64,000 bases of DNA from Candidatus Faecicola pullistercoris (GCA_018714105.1 DVNW01000024.1:92828-156827), one strand, 5' to 3'. Numbered from the stretch's first letter, positions 33,892 through 42,813 are shown. Notes: a model not told the origin generated them from the letters alone. Translations and numbers: made by a program.

Positions 33892-35028
33892 ATGAGTAAG
33901 AAGATTTTTAGAGCGGGTCTGATTTGTGCGCTCGGGTTGCTGGCCGTACTCAATTTCGGCAAAATAGCGGCTTTTGCGGGTGATGTCATGAAGGCTTTGG
34001 AACCCGTGCTGATAGGCGTTTTTATCGCCGTTATAATGGATATTCCCGTAAGATTCCTGTCAAAAAAAGTGTTCGGATTCAAGAGGAAAAAACCGAGACT
34101 TTCCTTTTTCGTGTCGCTTACGGTAAGCTACCTGACGTTGTTTGCCGTACTGGGAGGCATAGTATGGCTTCTCGTACCTCCGCTTGCCGACAGCCTGAGG
34201 GGGCTGAGCGAAAAACTGCCCGATTATGCCGAACAGGTCCGGCAGAGGACGGACGGATTCCTTACCGGAATAGGCCTTTCCCAGGAGCAGGCCGCCTCGA
34301 TTAAGAACAAGTTTACGGACTTTGCGGAAAATGCGATCGATCGGCTCGGAGACAACCTTCCCGCTTTCGCGGACAGGGCGACGCGAGCTTTTAATTTCAG
34401 CTTGAACGTGTTTTTCGCGCTTATTCTGTCTGTTTATATGCTGTGTGATAAAAAACGGCTTCTTAATCAGCTTCATAGGTTTACCGTTGCCGTTTTGCCT
34501 GCTAAAGTATCGAAATGGTTAATTGAAAAGGTAACTTTGTTTGTAAAAGTATTTGCCGCGTTTATCAGCGGGCAGGCGATAGAAGCGTTGTTGCTGGGGG
34601 TGCTTACCTTTATAGGAATGATGATTCTAAAACTGCCTTATACTCCGCTTGTGGCTACTGTTGTGGCTGCGGTAAACCTTATTCCCATGCTGGGAGCGTA
34701 TATAGGGGGAACTTTCGGATTCGTGCTGATTGGGCTTGTATCCTTTAAACAGGCGGTGATATTTCTGATATTCATGATTGTACTGCAACAGCTTGAAAAC
34801 AATATAACTTATCCCAAAGTGGTGGGAAACAGTCTGGGACTTTCGGGCTTCTGGATTATGGCGGCCGTTCTCGTAGGAGGCGCGCTGTTCGGTTTCTGGG
34901 GCATTATGCTGGGCGTTCCCGCAGTCGCGGCGGTTTATAAGATTCTGGGCAGGACGATTCCGGATCCGCCCGTTCCCGGGCAGCTCGTGCCTTTTTACGG
35001 TAAGGACAGGAAACAAGAGCCGCGTTAG
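33892..35028 (+). CDS. AI-2E family (PerM-like) membrane transporter
   Basis: 378 residues with about eight membrane segments and the family layout: two N-terminal pairs, a soluble region with SEKLPDYAEQVRQRTDG, and a C-terminal bundle containing FISGQAIEALLLGVLTFIG and VNLIPMLGAYIGG. Members have been linked to autoinducer-2 export or Na+/H+ exchange; the substrate here is unknown. No ribosome site precedes ATG 33892, and a TATAAT (33880-33885) ends 6 bases before it, so the mRNA may be leaderless. It is convergent with spmB, and no terminator is seen between them. Confidence 0.88.
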   Translation: MSKKIFRAGLICALGLLAVLNFGKIAAFAGDVMKALEPVLIGVFIAVIMDIPVRFLSKKVFGFKRKKPRLSFFVSLTVSYLTLFAVLGGIVWLLVPPLADSLRGLSEKLPDYAEQVRQRTDGFLTGIGLSQEQAASIKNKFTDFAENAIDRLGDNLPAFADRATRAFNFSLNVFFALILSVYMLCDKKRLLNQLHRFTVAVLPAKVSKWLIEKVTLFVKVFAAFISGQAIEALLLGVLTFIGMMILKLPYTPLVATVVAAVNLIPMLGAYIGGTFGFVLIGLVSFKQAVIFLIFMIVLQQLENNITYPKVVGNSLGLSGFWIMAAVLVGGALFGFWGIMLGVPAVAAVYKILGRTIPDPPVPGQLVPFYGKDRKQEPR

Positions 35029-35043
35029 AAAAATTTACCCGCT

Positions 35044-35550
35044 TTATAAAAACCGACAGAGAAAACAGGCCGCTATGCTGCCGAACAGAGTGGCTGCAAG
35101 AGAAATGGCTACCGCGCCTTTAAGCTTACGGATTTTGGTGGACGAGAAATACACCGCCGCTATGTAAAATATCGTTTCCGAACTGCCCATGATGACGGCC
35201 GCGCATCGCGACACGTAACTGTCGGGACCGTGTTCTTCAAACAGTTTTTCCAGTATGGCCAGAGTTCCGTTGCCCGATACGGGCCTCAGCAGCAGAAGCT
35301 CGGCAAGGGCGGGAGGTATGCCTAGAAAACTCAGGGGCTTTTCAAGCGCGCGCGTAAGAAAATCCGCCATTCCGCTTTCTCTGAAAAGTTCTATGAATAC
35401 GAATATCGCCAGTATGTACGGAAATATGGTGTACATCAGCCGCATGGCGTCGCCCGCGCCGCCCGCAAAACAATCGTATACGTTTATTCTTTTGGCCGCG
35501 CATATTATTATCAGAATCACGAATACCGCGGGTAATATGTATGCCGCCAT
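35044..35550 (-). CDS. spmB: Spore maturation protein B-like (nucleoside-recognition Gate domain)
   Basis: 168 residues with several hydrophobic helices. The pattern GGAGDAMRLMYTIFPYILAI and the later GSSETIFYIAAVYFSS are typical of SpmB. In Bacillus, SpmA and SpmB are needed for spore-core dehydration, but homologues also occur in non-sporulating Clostridia and other bacteria. It starts 2 bases after the spmA stop. Confidence 0.88.
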   Translation of the reverse strand: MAAYILPAVFVILIIICAAKRINVYDCFAGGAGDAMRLMYTIFPYILAIFVFIELFRESGMADFLTRALEKPLSFLGIPPALAELLLLRPVSGNGTLAILEKLFEEHGPDSYVSRCAAVIMGSSETIFYIAAVYFSSTKIRKLKGAVAISLAATLFGSIAACFLCRFL

Positions 35551-35552
35551 AA

Positions 35553-36104
35553 TTATTTTTCCCTTTTAAGACTGACCATGAGTATTCCCAGCCCCGTGGA
35601 TATAGCCGTCGATATCAGTGAGGGAAGAATGATGCTCGAAGGCCTTTCTGAGCCGTGCGACGACATCATGGCCATAACCGTGGCGGGTAGCAATTGAAGC
35701 GAGGTGGCGTTGATTACTATCAGCATCACCATGTTTTTAGTTGCCGTCGTGCCGCCCTTGTCCATTGCCTTTATAGCGTTTATGCCGGCAGGCGTCGCCG
35801 CGCCGCCAAGGCCTAACATGTTGGAAGCGAGATTTACGCTTATATATCCTTTGGCCTTGTCGCTTTCGCCCTTGAACAGTCTGTCCGTTATCGGACGGAA
35901 CAGTCCGGTCAGACCTTTGCTTATGCCGCTTTTTTCAAGCATGTTCAAAACGGACATCCATACCGCGTATATGGCAAGCAGACGTATGCCCAGATCTATG
36001 GCGTTGGTCCCGCCCTCAAGCATTACGCCTATGACCGCGTCGGGATTGCGAATGCTGATCAGAATTATTCCGATTACCGTTACCACTATGAATATACCGT
36101 TCAT
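35553..36104 (-). CDS. spmA: Spore maturation protein A-like
   Basis: 183 residues with multiple membrane helices. The conserved stretches NLASNMLGLGGAATPAGI and MLIVINATSLQLLPATV identify SpmA. ATG 36104 is preceded by GAGAGGT. First gene of the two-gene minus-strand spmAB operon; a TATAAT lies at 36127-36122 but no good -35 box is visible. No other sporulation gene is in the window, so it does not prove that the organism sporulates. Confidence 0.9.
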   Translation of the reverse strand: MNGIFIVVTVIGIILISIRNPDAVIGVMLEGGTNAIDLGIRLLAIYAVWMSVLNMLEKSGISKGLTGLFRPITDRLFKGESDKAKGYISVNLASNMLGLGGAATPAGINAIKAMDKGGTTATKNMVMLIVINATSLQLLPATVMAMMSSHGSERPSSIILPSLISTAISTGLGILMVSLKREK

Positions 36105-36176
36105 ACATACCTCTCGGGATTATTATATTTTTATTGCATTTTTACCACTTTATGACTTCATTCGTCCCGCTTTTTG

Positions 36177-36205
36177 TTTACTTTTACTTTATTTGATAGT
36201 ATAAT
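36177..36205 (+). promoter_or_regulatory. Promoter of metG-tatD-rSAM-rsmA
   Basis: TTTACT (36177-36182), a 17-base spacer and TATAAT (36200-36205), followed by AAGGAGG and ATG 36238. Confidence 0.65.
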
Positions 36206-36237
36206 AATGTAAATTTGTTGCTTTTAAGGAGGCTCAT

Positions 36238-38166
36238 ATGTCCCGTAAAGAGAAATTTTATATAACTACCGCCATTGCCTATACCTCGGGCAAACCCCAT
36301 ATAGGCAATACCTACGAAATCGTCCTTACAGACGCTCTCGCGCGTTTTAAAAGAAGGCAGGGGTACGACGTCTTTTTCCAGACGGGCACGGACGAACACG
36401 GCCAGAAAATAGAAGAAAAGGCCGCCGCCGCGGGTAAAACCCCCAAACAGTTTGTCGACGAAGTAGCGGATACGGTTAAAAATATATGGGACCTTATGAA
36501 TACCTCTTACGATAAATTCATAAGAACCACGGACGAGTATCACGTTGAGCAGGTTCAGAAAATATTCAGAAAACTGTACGAGCAGGGAGATATATATAAG
36601 GGAAGCTACAAAGGCCTTTACTGCACGCCCTGCGAGTCCTTCTGGACCGAAAGTCAGCTCGTGGACGGCAAATGTCCTGATTGCGGCAGGGAAGTAAAGC
36701 CCGCCGAGGAAGAGGCTTACTTCTTCAAAATGAGCAAGTATGCCGACAGGCTGATGCAATATATGCAGGACAACCCGGATTTTATCCTGCCCGTCAGCCG
36801 TAAAAACGAAATGATAAACAACTTTTTAAAGCCCGGTCTGCAGGATTTGTGCGTGTCCAGGTCCAGCTTCAAATGGGGAATTCCCGTGGATTTCGACAGC
36901 AGACACGTTGTTTACGTATGGCTGGACGCGCTGACAAACTACATTACGGGCATCGGCTACGACTGCGACGGCAATTCGGACGAGAAGTTCAGAAAATACT
37001 GGCCTGCCGACGTACACGTCATAGGCAAGGATATAGTGAGATTCCATACTCTTTACTGGCCTATATTCCTCATGGCGCTGGGACTGCCCCTTCCCAAACA
37101 GGTGTTCGGCCACCCCTGGCTGTTGCAGGACGGCGGCAAAATGAGTAAGTCCAAAGGCAATATCATGTATGCCGACGATATGGTGAAGCTGTTCGGCGTG
37201 GACCCCGTCAGGTACTATCTTTTAAGCGAAATGCCGTTCGATAACGACGGCTCGATAGGCTGGGATACCGTAGCGGAAAAGATTAACGCAGACCTTGCGA
37301 ACGTATTGGGTAATCTGGTAAGCAGAACGGTTGCCATGTCTAACAAATATTTCGGCGGCACGGTAGAAAACAAGAACGCGGAAGGCGAACCCGACGCTCA
37401 GCTCAAAGCCGTTGTTTCCGGAGCTTACGCAAAGGTCGCCGGGAACATGGATAGGTTTAAGGTAGCCGACGCTCTGGACGAATTGTTTGTTATTTTCAGA
37501 AGGGCGAACAAGTATATCGACGAAACGACGCCCTGGGTGCTTGCGAAAAATCCCGAAAACGCCGACAGACTGAAAACCGTGCTTTATAACCTGACCGAAA
37601 GTATTGCGGTAGGCGCGTCTCTGCTGGAACCCTTTATGCCCGAGCTTGCTGTTAAGATACTGGGGCAGCTGGGCGAAACCGTAAGGCCGTACGACAGCCT
37701 GTCTGCATTCGGCACACGGCCGAACGGCGTTAAAGTTACCGCCTCGCCCGAAATATGCGTGGCAAGGCTGGATATTGCCGAGGTTATGAAAAAGGTGGAA
37801 GATATGTTTGCTCCGCCCGAAATAAAAGTGCAGGAAAAAGAGCAGATTGATATAGACGAGTTCTTTAAATCTCAGCTTGTAGTAGGTAAGATTATTGCGT
37901 GCGAAAAAGTAGAAAAGGCAGATAAACTGCTTAAATCGACAGTTAAAATAGGTAATTTGCAAAAAACCATTGTCAGCGGTATAGCCAAATGGTACACCCC
38001 GGAACAGATGGTAGGGAAAAACGTGGTTGTGGTGCTTAACCTCAAACCCGCTAAGCTGAGAGGCATTGTTTCGGAAGGCATGCTGCTCTGCGCCGAGGAC
38101 GACAAGGGCAACGTGGTGCTTATCAGCCCCGAGAAAGAACTTGCCAGCGGCAGCGAGGTAAGGTAA
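36238..38166 (+). CDS. metG: Methionyl-tRNA synthetase
   Basis: 642 residues, the long form. The class I signatures are HIGN (GKPHIGNTYE, near residue 20) and KMSKS at 301-305. A single zinc knob lies near 129-150 (CTPCESFW with CPDCGR). The C-terminal 110 residues (from about 535, VVGKIIACEKVEKADKLL) are the Trbp111/Arc1p-like tRNA-binding domain that dimerises the enzyme. It charges initiator and elongator tRNA-Met. The stop overlaps the tatD start as TAATG, so it heads a four-gene coupled operon. Confidence 0.97.
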   Translation: MSRKEKFYITTAIAYTSGKPHIGNTYEIVLTDALARFKRRQGYDVFFQTGTDEHGQKIEEKAAAAGKTPKQFVDEVADTVKNIWDLMNTSYDKFIRTTDEYHVEQVQKIFRKLYEQGDIYKGSYKGLYCTPCESFWTESQLVDGKCPDCGREVKPAEEEAYFFKMSKYADRLMQYMQDNPDFILPVSRKNEMINNFLKPGLQDLCVSRSSFKWGIPVDFDSRHVVYVWLDALTNYITGIGYDCDGNSDEKFRKYWPADVHVIGKDIVRFHTLYWPIFLMALGLPLPKQVFGHPWLLQDGGKMSKSKGNIMYADDMVKLFGVDPVRYYLLSEMPFDNDGSIGWDTVAEKINADLANVLGNLVSRTVAMSNKYFGGTVENKNAEGEPDAQLKAVVSGAYAKVAGNMDRFKVADALDELFVIFRRANKYIDETTPWVLAKNPENADRLKTVLYNLTESIAVGASLLEPFMPELAVKILGQLGETVRPYDSLSAFGTRPNGVKVTASPEICVARLDIAEVMKKVEDMFAPPEIKVQEKEQIDIDEFFKSQLVVGKIIACEKVEKADKLLKSTVKIGNLQKTIVSGIAKWYTPEQMVGKNVVVVLNLKPAKLRGIVSEGMLLCAEDDKGNVVLISPEKELASGSEVR

Positions 38167-38942
38167 TGCTTACCGATTCGCATTGTCATCTGGACGACGA
38201 AAGACTCGCGCCTTCGGTTGAGGAAATCGTCGGCGGCATGCGGGAGGACGGTTTAAAAAGAGTTGTTACGGTAGGCTGTAACGCCGAAAGCAGCGCAAAA
38301 TGCCTGGAACTTGCCACTGCTTACGAGGGAGTATACGCCACGGTGGGTATTCATCCGCACGACGCGGATACGCTTACGGAGGACTTTCTGTCGGAGGCCG
38401 AAAGGGCCGCGCGCAATCCCAAAGTACTGGCGATAGGCGAAATAGGACTGGATTACTTTTACGACCTTTCGCCCAGAGAGGTGCAGAAAAGCGCCTTTTT
38501 AAGACAGGCCGAACTGGCCGACGCTTTGGGACTCCCTGTTGCAGTGCATCTGAGAGACGCCTACGAGGACTTTTACAAGGCGGTTAAAGACAATCTGCGG
38601 CTGTTTAAAAACGGATTGCTTCTTCACTGTTACAGCGGGAGCCCCGAGTTTGCCGCGCAGATGCTGAGACTTACGGATACTTTTTTCGCTTTCGGCGGCG
38701 CGCTGACCTTCAAGAACGCCCGCGTTCCCTGCGAAAGCCTCAGACATATCCCCGACGACAGGTTCTTTCTGGAAACCGATTCGCCTTATATGACGCCCGT
38801 GCCTTTCAGAGGCAAGACGAACCTGCCTAAATACGTCGCTCTTGTGGCGGATAAGGCCGCCGAAATTAAAAATACCGACAGGCGGCGGATAGAATCAATT
38901 ACAGAAAATAATTTAAAATCGTTTTTTAAAAGGCTTATATGA
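38166..38942 (+). CDS. tatD: TatD-family metal-dependent DNase
   Basis: 258 residues. An amidohydrolase-type TIM barrel with the metal motifs DSHCHLDD at the N-terminus, AIGEIGLDYF, HLRDA, LHCYSG and ETDSPYMTP. TatD proteins are Mg-dependent 3'-5' exonucleases or deoxyribonucleases. Start and stop overlap both neighbours (TAATG with metG, ATGA with the radical SAM gene), a tight coupling typical of metG-tatD-ksgA clusters. Confidence 0.95.
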   Translation: MLTDSHCHLDDERLAPSVEEIVGGMREDGLKRVVTVGCNAESSAKCLELATAYEGVYATVGIHPHDADTLTEDFLSEAERAARNPKVLAIGEIGLDYFYDLSPREVQKSAFLRQAELADALGLPVAVHLRDAYEDFYKAVKDNLRLFKNGLLLHCYSGSPEFAAQMLRLTDTFFAFGGALTFKNARVPCESLRHIPDDRFFLETDSPYMTPVPFRGKTNLPKYVALVADKAAEIKNTDRRRIESITENNLKSFFKRLI

Positions 38943-39529
38943 ATACGTTTGTTTACGAATACGAGGGTAAAACTTATATCAATCTTACTAACAGGTGCAG
39001 CAATAACTGCGATTTCTGCATACGCAATAACCACGACGGCGTGGCCGATAATTATCTGTGGCTGGACCGCGAGCCTGCCGCGAAGGAAGTTATAGACTGC
39101 CTCGAAAAAAGAAATATTTCGGGAGAGGCCGTATTCTGCGGCTTCGGCGAACCTCTTTTCGCCCTTGACGTTATGCTGGAAGTAGCCGCTTACCTGAAAA
39201 GCAGAAACATTAAAACAAGACTCAATACCAACGGGCAGGCGGACCTTATCTGCGGTAAGGGTACGGCGCAGCGCATGAAAGGGCTTATCGATAAAGTAAA
39301 TATAAGCCTTAACGCCTCAAACGCGCGCAAATATAACGAAATTTGCAAGTGCGCTTACGGCGAAAAGGCCTTTAACGCAATGCTCGATTTCGTAAGGGAA
39401 TGTAAAATTTATATCCCCGAAGTCGTGCTTTCGGTAGTGGATACCGTAGGACAGGCGGAAATCGACGCCTGCCGCGCCCTTGCCGACAGCCTGGGCGTTA
39501 AACTCAGAATAAGAAATTATATATCCTAA
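38939..39529 (+). CDS. TatD-linked radical SAM protein
   Basis: 196 residues, compact for the superfamily. The 4Fe-4S motif is CSNNCDFC (CX3CX2C) near residue 20, followed by a partial TIM barrel (AVFCGFGEPLF, then KTRLNTNGQADL). It belongs to the radical SAM group found next to TatD; no reaction is established. In Bacillus the corresponding slot between tatD and ksgA holds yabE and rnmV, so this operon differs there. It overlaps its neighbours by 4 bases and 1 base. Confidence 0.88.
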   Translation: MNTFVYEYEGKTYINLTNRCSNNCDFCIRNNHDGVADNYLWLDREPAAKEVIDCLEKRNISGEAVFCGFGEPLFALDVMLEVAAYLKSRNIKTRLNTNGQADLICGKGTAQRMKGLIDKVNISLNASNARKYNEICKCAYGEKAFNAMLDFVRECKIYIPEVVLSVVDTVGQAEIDACRALADSLGVKLRIRNYIS

Positions 39530-40359
39530 TGAACGTCAGGGAAGTTTTAAAACTGAACAATTTCAGGTTCAATAAAAACCTGGGACAGAATTTTCTGACC
39601 GACCTCAATCTGTTGCAGGCGATTGTCGCCGACAGCGGTATAGGCCCCGACGATACCGTAGTAGAGGTGGGGACGGGGGCGGGTACGCTTACGGCCGCCA
39701 TCGCAGCCAAAGCCAAAAAAGTAATTTCGTTCGAGGTGGATAAAAATCTCGCGCCCGTGCTGGAAACAACGCTCGCCGGTATCGATAACGTTACCGTGGT
39801 GTTTAAGGATATACTTAAAATGTCCGACTGCGATATCGAAAAGATTTGCGGCGGCAGGTTCAAAGTGGTGGCCAATATTCCTTACTATATAACTACCACG
39901 CTTATCATGAAATTCGTGGAAAGCTCGCTCGATATCGGTTCGGTAACCGTAATGATTCAGAAAGAAGTGGCAAACCGGCTTACCGCAGACCACAATACGG
40001 GCGATTACGGAGCCATTACCATGTCGGTTAACCTCAGAGGAAAGGCTTCGGTCACGCGGACGGTGTCCCGCAATATGTTTTATCCCGTGCCTAACGTGGA
40101 CAGCGCAGTGGTCCATATCGAAATTCTGCCCGACAAGTTTCCCGGCGTGGATAAGGAGTTTACGGCAAAGGTGATAAGAAGCTGCTTCAATATGCGCCGC
40201 AAAACCTTGCAGAACAATCTGATAAGTTCGTTCGGCATTACAAAGGAAAGGGCGGCGGAAGTCCTGCGTATATGCGGGTTCAGCCCCATGATAAGAGGCG
40301 AGGCGCTGTCGGTAGAAGACGTAATCAGGCTTGCCGAAGAACTTAAAAAATTAATTTAA
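39529..40359 (+). CDS. rsmA: 16S rRNA dimethyladenosine transferase
   Basis: 276 residues. Rossmann methyltransferase with FNKNLGQNFLTD at the N-terminus, the SAM loop VVEVGTGAGTLT, and the catalytic NIPYYITT motif (the NxPY of N6-adenine methylases). The C-terminal helical domain binds rRNA. It dimethylates the two adjacent adenines near the 3' end of 16S rRNA (A1518 and A1519 in E. coli) late in 30S assembly. The terminator begins inside its stop codon. Confidence 0.97.
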   Translation: MNVREVLKLNNFRFNKNLGQNFLTDLNLLQAIVADSGIGPDDTVVEVGTGAGTLTAAIAAKAKKVISFEVDKNLAPVLETTLAGIDNVTVVFKDILKMSDCDIEKICGGRFKVVANIPYYITTTLIMKFVESSLDIGSVTVMIQKEVANRLTADHNTGDYGAITMSVNLRGKASVTRTVSRNMFYPVPNVDSAVVHIEILPDKFPGVDKEFTAKVIRSCFNMRRKTLQNNLISSFGITKERAAEVLRICGFSPMIRGEALSVEDVIRLAEELKKLI

Positions 40360-40386
40360 AACGCCTTTAAGGGCGTTTTGTTTTTT
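40358..40386 (+). terminator. Terminator of the metG operon
   Basis: AAAACGCC (40358-40365) with GGCGTTTT (40372-40379), then GTTTTTT. The stem overlaps the rsmA stop codon. Confidence 0.85.
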
Positions 40387-40417
40387 CCTCTTCGGCGCCT
40401 TATGCGGCAAGCGCGCA

Positions 40418-41251
40418 TCAAGCCCCGTTTTGCGGACGGCGTACCGTTTTGCCCGTCTTTGCGTCCTGATAAATAACCCAGTATCCGTCGCCGAATTTGT
40501 TGTTTAAATCGAGAGGCAACCAGTCGCATACGGCGCCCAGTTCCTCGGGCGGACGTAAGGTATATACGCCTTTTATTCCGTAGCATATATAGATAGGCTC
40601 TTCAAGATTGTAAAGTATTCCTACGACGTAAAAGCCCTCTTCACAATTTACCCGTATCCATCTGGAATTGGGAATTACGTCGTTTAATACCTTTTCCTCG
40701 GGATAGCAGACAAACATTTCGTCAAGCTGCGGCTTCACGGCCGAATAAAAGTTTTCACCCTCGTAAATCAGTCCTCCGTCAAGCTCGAAAGTGGCTTTTT
40801 CGCCAGCGGGCGCGGAAGATGCCGAGGAAGAAGACTCGCGCGAAGCGGCGGAAATCTTGTGCTCTTCAGCCCTGTCCCCGACAGGCGGCGAGGACGGGCG
40901 CGCGGCCCGGTCGCCGGGTTTTTCCGCCCGCTTTTTGTATTCCTCGAACAGAGCGAAAGAGCCCACGGTATTACCCTCGGACGAACCGTAATACAACAGA
41001 GTACGCCCCGAACGGTCGGTTATCGCGCAGTCGGCGGGTCCGCCGTCATAGCCGCTTAAATCTATGGTTTGCTTCCTGTCTGTGAGCGTAGAGGTGTATT
41101 TTTTGCCCGCTTTCAGCAAAAAAAGACAGGGCGACGAAAGCTGTTCGACGGAAACGTACGCCTTAGCTCCTTTTTCGTCGCCTACGATTTTTACTATTCC
41201 CGCAGCCGCTTTTTCTCCCGATTTGTGCAAAATTACGATTTTTTTTGACAT
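40418..41251 (-). CDS. Two-domain protein of unknown function
   Basis: 277 residues, not recognised. Residues 1-105 form a small beta-rich domain (MSKKIVILHKSGEK, later GNTVGSFALFEEY). Residues about 110-152 are a low-complexity Ser/Ala/Pro/Arg linker. The C-terminal domain (about 153-277) has NSRWIRVNCEEGFYVVGILY and DGYWVIYQDAKTGK and looks compact, mixed alpha/beta. No signal peptide or membrane helix is present. A strong GGAGG precedes ATG; the ispDF terminator lies just upstream, so it probably has a separate transcript or relies on read-through. Confidence 0.75.
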   Translation of the reverse strand: MSKKIVILHKSGEKAAAGIVKIVGDEKGAKAYVSVEQLSSPCLFLLKAGKKYTSTLTDRKQTIDLSGYDGGPADCAITDRSGRTLLYYGSSEGNTVGSFALFEEYKKRAEKPGDRAARPSSPPVGDRAEEHKISAASRESSSSASSAPAGEKATFELDGGLIYEGENFYSAVKPQLDEMFVCYPEEKVLNDVIPNSRWIRVNCEEGFYVVGILYNLEEPIYICYGIKGVYTLRPPEELGAVCDWLPLDLNNKFGDGYWVIYQDAKTGKTVRRPQNGA

Positions 41252-41266
41252 AATATCCTCCGATAT

Positions 41267-41295
41267 AAAAAAATATGCCGCCGCGAGGCGACATA
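41267..41295 (-). terminator. Terminator of the minus-strand rqcP-ispDF operon
   Basis: Hairpin 41274-41295 (CGCC, loop GCGA, GGCG, then TATG/CATA with one mismatch). On the minus strand it is followed by a seven-T run (41273-41267). Confidence 0.65.
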
Positions 41296-41317
41296 TACCT
41301 GTATCGGATAAAAGGTA

Positions 41318-42409
41318 TTATGCGTTAACGAGCGTCACGGCTGCCCATGCGGCTATGGCTTCACCCTTGCCTATAAGTCCGGTCTGCTCGTTCGTGGTTG
41401 CGCTTATACCGATATGTCCCGGTTCTATATTCAACGTATCGGACAGTTTATTTATCATTTTATCCATATAAACGGCGAGTTTGGGCTTTTCGGCAATTAT
41501 CGAGATGCTTGCCTGAGCGATTTTTAAGCCGCGTTCTTTTAAAATGTCGCATACTCGCGAAAGCAATAAAACCGAATCCGCGTTTTTATAAGAATCGTCC
41601 GTATCGGGAAAATAAAAGCCTATGTCCCTGAGTCCCGCAGCGGAAAGAGCGGCGTCCATTACGGCATGCACGGCGCAGTCGGCGTCGCTGTGCCCCGCGA
41701 GGCCTTTTTCAAAGGGTATCTCAACTCCGCAAAGCACAAGCCTGCGTCCCGTTTCGAGGCGGTGAATATCGTAGCCTATGCCCGTGCGCGGTATTAAATC
41801 CTCGGGGTAAGTGATTTTGCGGTTAGAGGTTTCGCCCGGGACGTAATTTACGTTTTGTGCATATTTATAATAGACCGTGGCGTCGTCGGTGGCTTCGCCT
41901 CGATACGCCGAGTAAGCCTTTATGATTTGTTCGGTTTTGAAGCACTGGGGCGTCTGAACGGCCAAAAAGGCCTTTCTGTCGGCGGGTACGAATTCGGACG
42001 TTATTATTGTGTCCGTTAGCGGAAGGCAGGGTACGGCGCTTCCTTTTTCAGCCGTTTCGTCCATAAGTTTTTCAAGTAGTTTTCTGCCGGGATAGGGCCT
42101 GGCTCCGTCGTGTATCATGACGTATGGCGCGGTACACAGCGCGAGACAGTTTTTAACCGTCAGGTAGCGGGTATCTCCGCCCGGCGCGCGTTTTATTTCG
42201 AGCCTGTCCGAAAAAGAGGGCAGCGCTTTACCCTCGGGCAGACCTATTATTACGCTGTTTATGCCTTGCAGATCCGCAAATGCGTTTACCGCTTTCTGCA
42301 GCACGGTCTGTCTTCCGTCGATTACGGCGTCGAGTTTGTCGCAACCCGCGCGTTCGGATTTTCCTCCCGCAACGATTATCACGTCGAAAAGTCTTTTACA
42401 GCAGTTCAT
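41318..42409 (-). CDS. ispDF: Bifunctional IspDF (MEP isoprenoid pathway)
   Basis: 363 residues. Residues 1-205 are IspD, the CTP:2-C-methyl-D-erythritol-4-P cytidylyltransferase (nucleotide loop VIIVAGGKSERAG, then IHDGARPY and TPQCFK). Residues about 208-363 are IspF, the MEcPP synthase (GIGYDIHRLETGRR with Asp/His zinc ligands, GHSDADCAVHAVMDA, and ATTNEQTGLIGKGEAIAAWA). The two carry out steps 3 and 5 of the pathway. The fusion is best known from alpha- and epsilon-proteobacteria. The start overlaps rqcP by 14 bases. Confidence 0.95.
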   Translation of the reverse strand: MNCCKRLFDVIIVAGGKSERAGCDKLDAVIDGRQTVLQKAVNAFADLQGINSVIIGLPEGKALPSFSDRLEIKRAPGGDTRYLTVKNCLALCTAPYVMIHDGARPYPGRKLLEKLMDETAEKGSAVPCLPLTDTIITSEFVPADRKAFLAVQTPQCFKTEQIIKAYSAYRGEATDDATVYYKYAQNVNYVPGETSNRKITYPEDLIPRTGIGYDIHRLETGRRLVLCGVEIPFEKGLAGHSDADCAVHAVMDAALSAAGLRDIGFYFPDTDDSYKNADSVLLLSRVCDILKERGLKIAQASISIIAEKPKLAVYMDKMINKLSDTLNIEPGHIGISATTNEQTGLIGKGEAIAAWAAVTLVNA

Positions 42410-42632
42410 ACATCTCGTTCCCTTGCTTGCCTTTGGGCGGCTCGACCGAAGTTACGCGGAAGGTTATGCCGCCTTCGCCGAACGCTACCGTTACCACGTC
42501 GCCTTCCCTGACTTCCTTGGAAGGCTTTACCGCCTTGCCGTTTATCGTTATGCGCCCGCCCGTGCACGCTTCCTGCGCCACGGTGCGTCTTTTTATGACG
42601 CGGCTTACTTTGAGAAATTTGTCTATCCGCAT
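42396..42632 (-). CDS. rqcP: S4-domain RNA-binding protein RqcP (YabO-like)
   Basis: 78 residues, almost entirely one S4 domain (MRIDKFLKVSRVIKRRTVAQ, then GGRITINGKAVKPS and GDVVTV). RqcP acts with RqcH on stalled 50S subunits in ribosome quality control, helping C-terminal alanine tailing. The paralogue Hsp15 is an alternative name for the fold, but the length and Firmicute context favour RqcP. It is first in the operon with ispDF and divergent from rpoB. Confidence 0.85.
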   Translation of the reverse strand: MRIDKFLKVSRVIKRRTVAQEACTGGRITINGKAVKPSKEVREGDVVTVAFGEGGITFRVTSVEPPKGKQGNEMYELL

Positions 42633-42704
42633 TGTTTCACCCGACTTCTGCGCTCCCGCGCGAAAAATTATTTATAAAATTTTTATTTTTTATATTAAAT
42701 ACAG

Positions 42705-42733
42705 TTGACAGCTTGCCGTTTTTACTGTAAAAT
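42705..42733 (+). promoter_or_regulatory. rpoBC promoter
   Basis: TTGACA (42705-42710), a 17-base spacer and TAAAAT (42728-42733). A second -10-like TATAAT lies at 42750-42755 without a matched -35. The leader is about 140-160 bases long. Confidence 0.75.
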
Positions 42734-42780
42734 TGTAAAATGCGTTTATTATAATGAGTAGTTTGCCCTTTTTTTGATTG

Positions 42781-42813
42781 GGTGGGGGGATTTTCCGCCC
42801 CGAAGGCTCCTTC
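42781..42813 (+). other. Tandem hairpins in the rpoB leader
   Basis: A G/C hairpin (G-run 42784-42789 with C-rich 42795-42801, one bulge) is followed by GAAG-GCTC-CTTC (42802-42813). They lie between the promoter and the AAGGAGC ribosome site and may be a transcription or translation control element. Confidence 0.35.
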
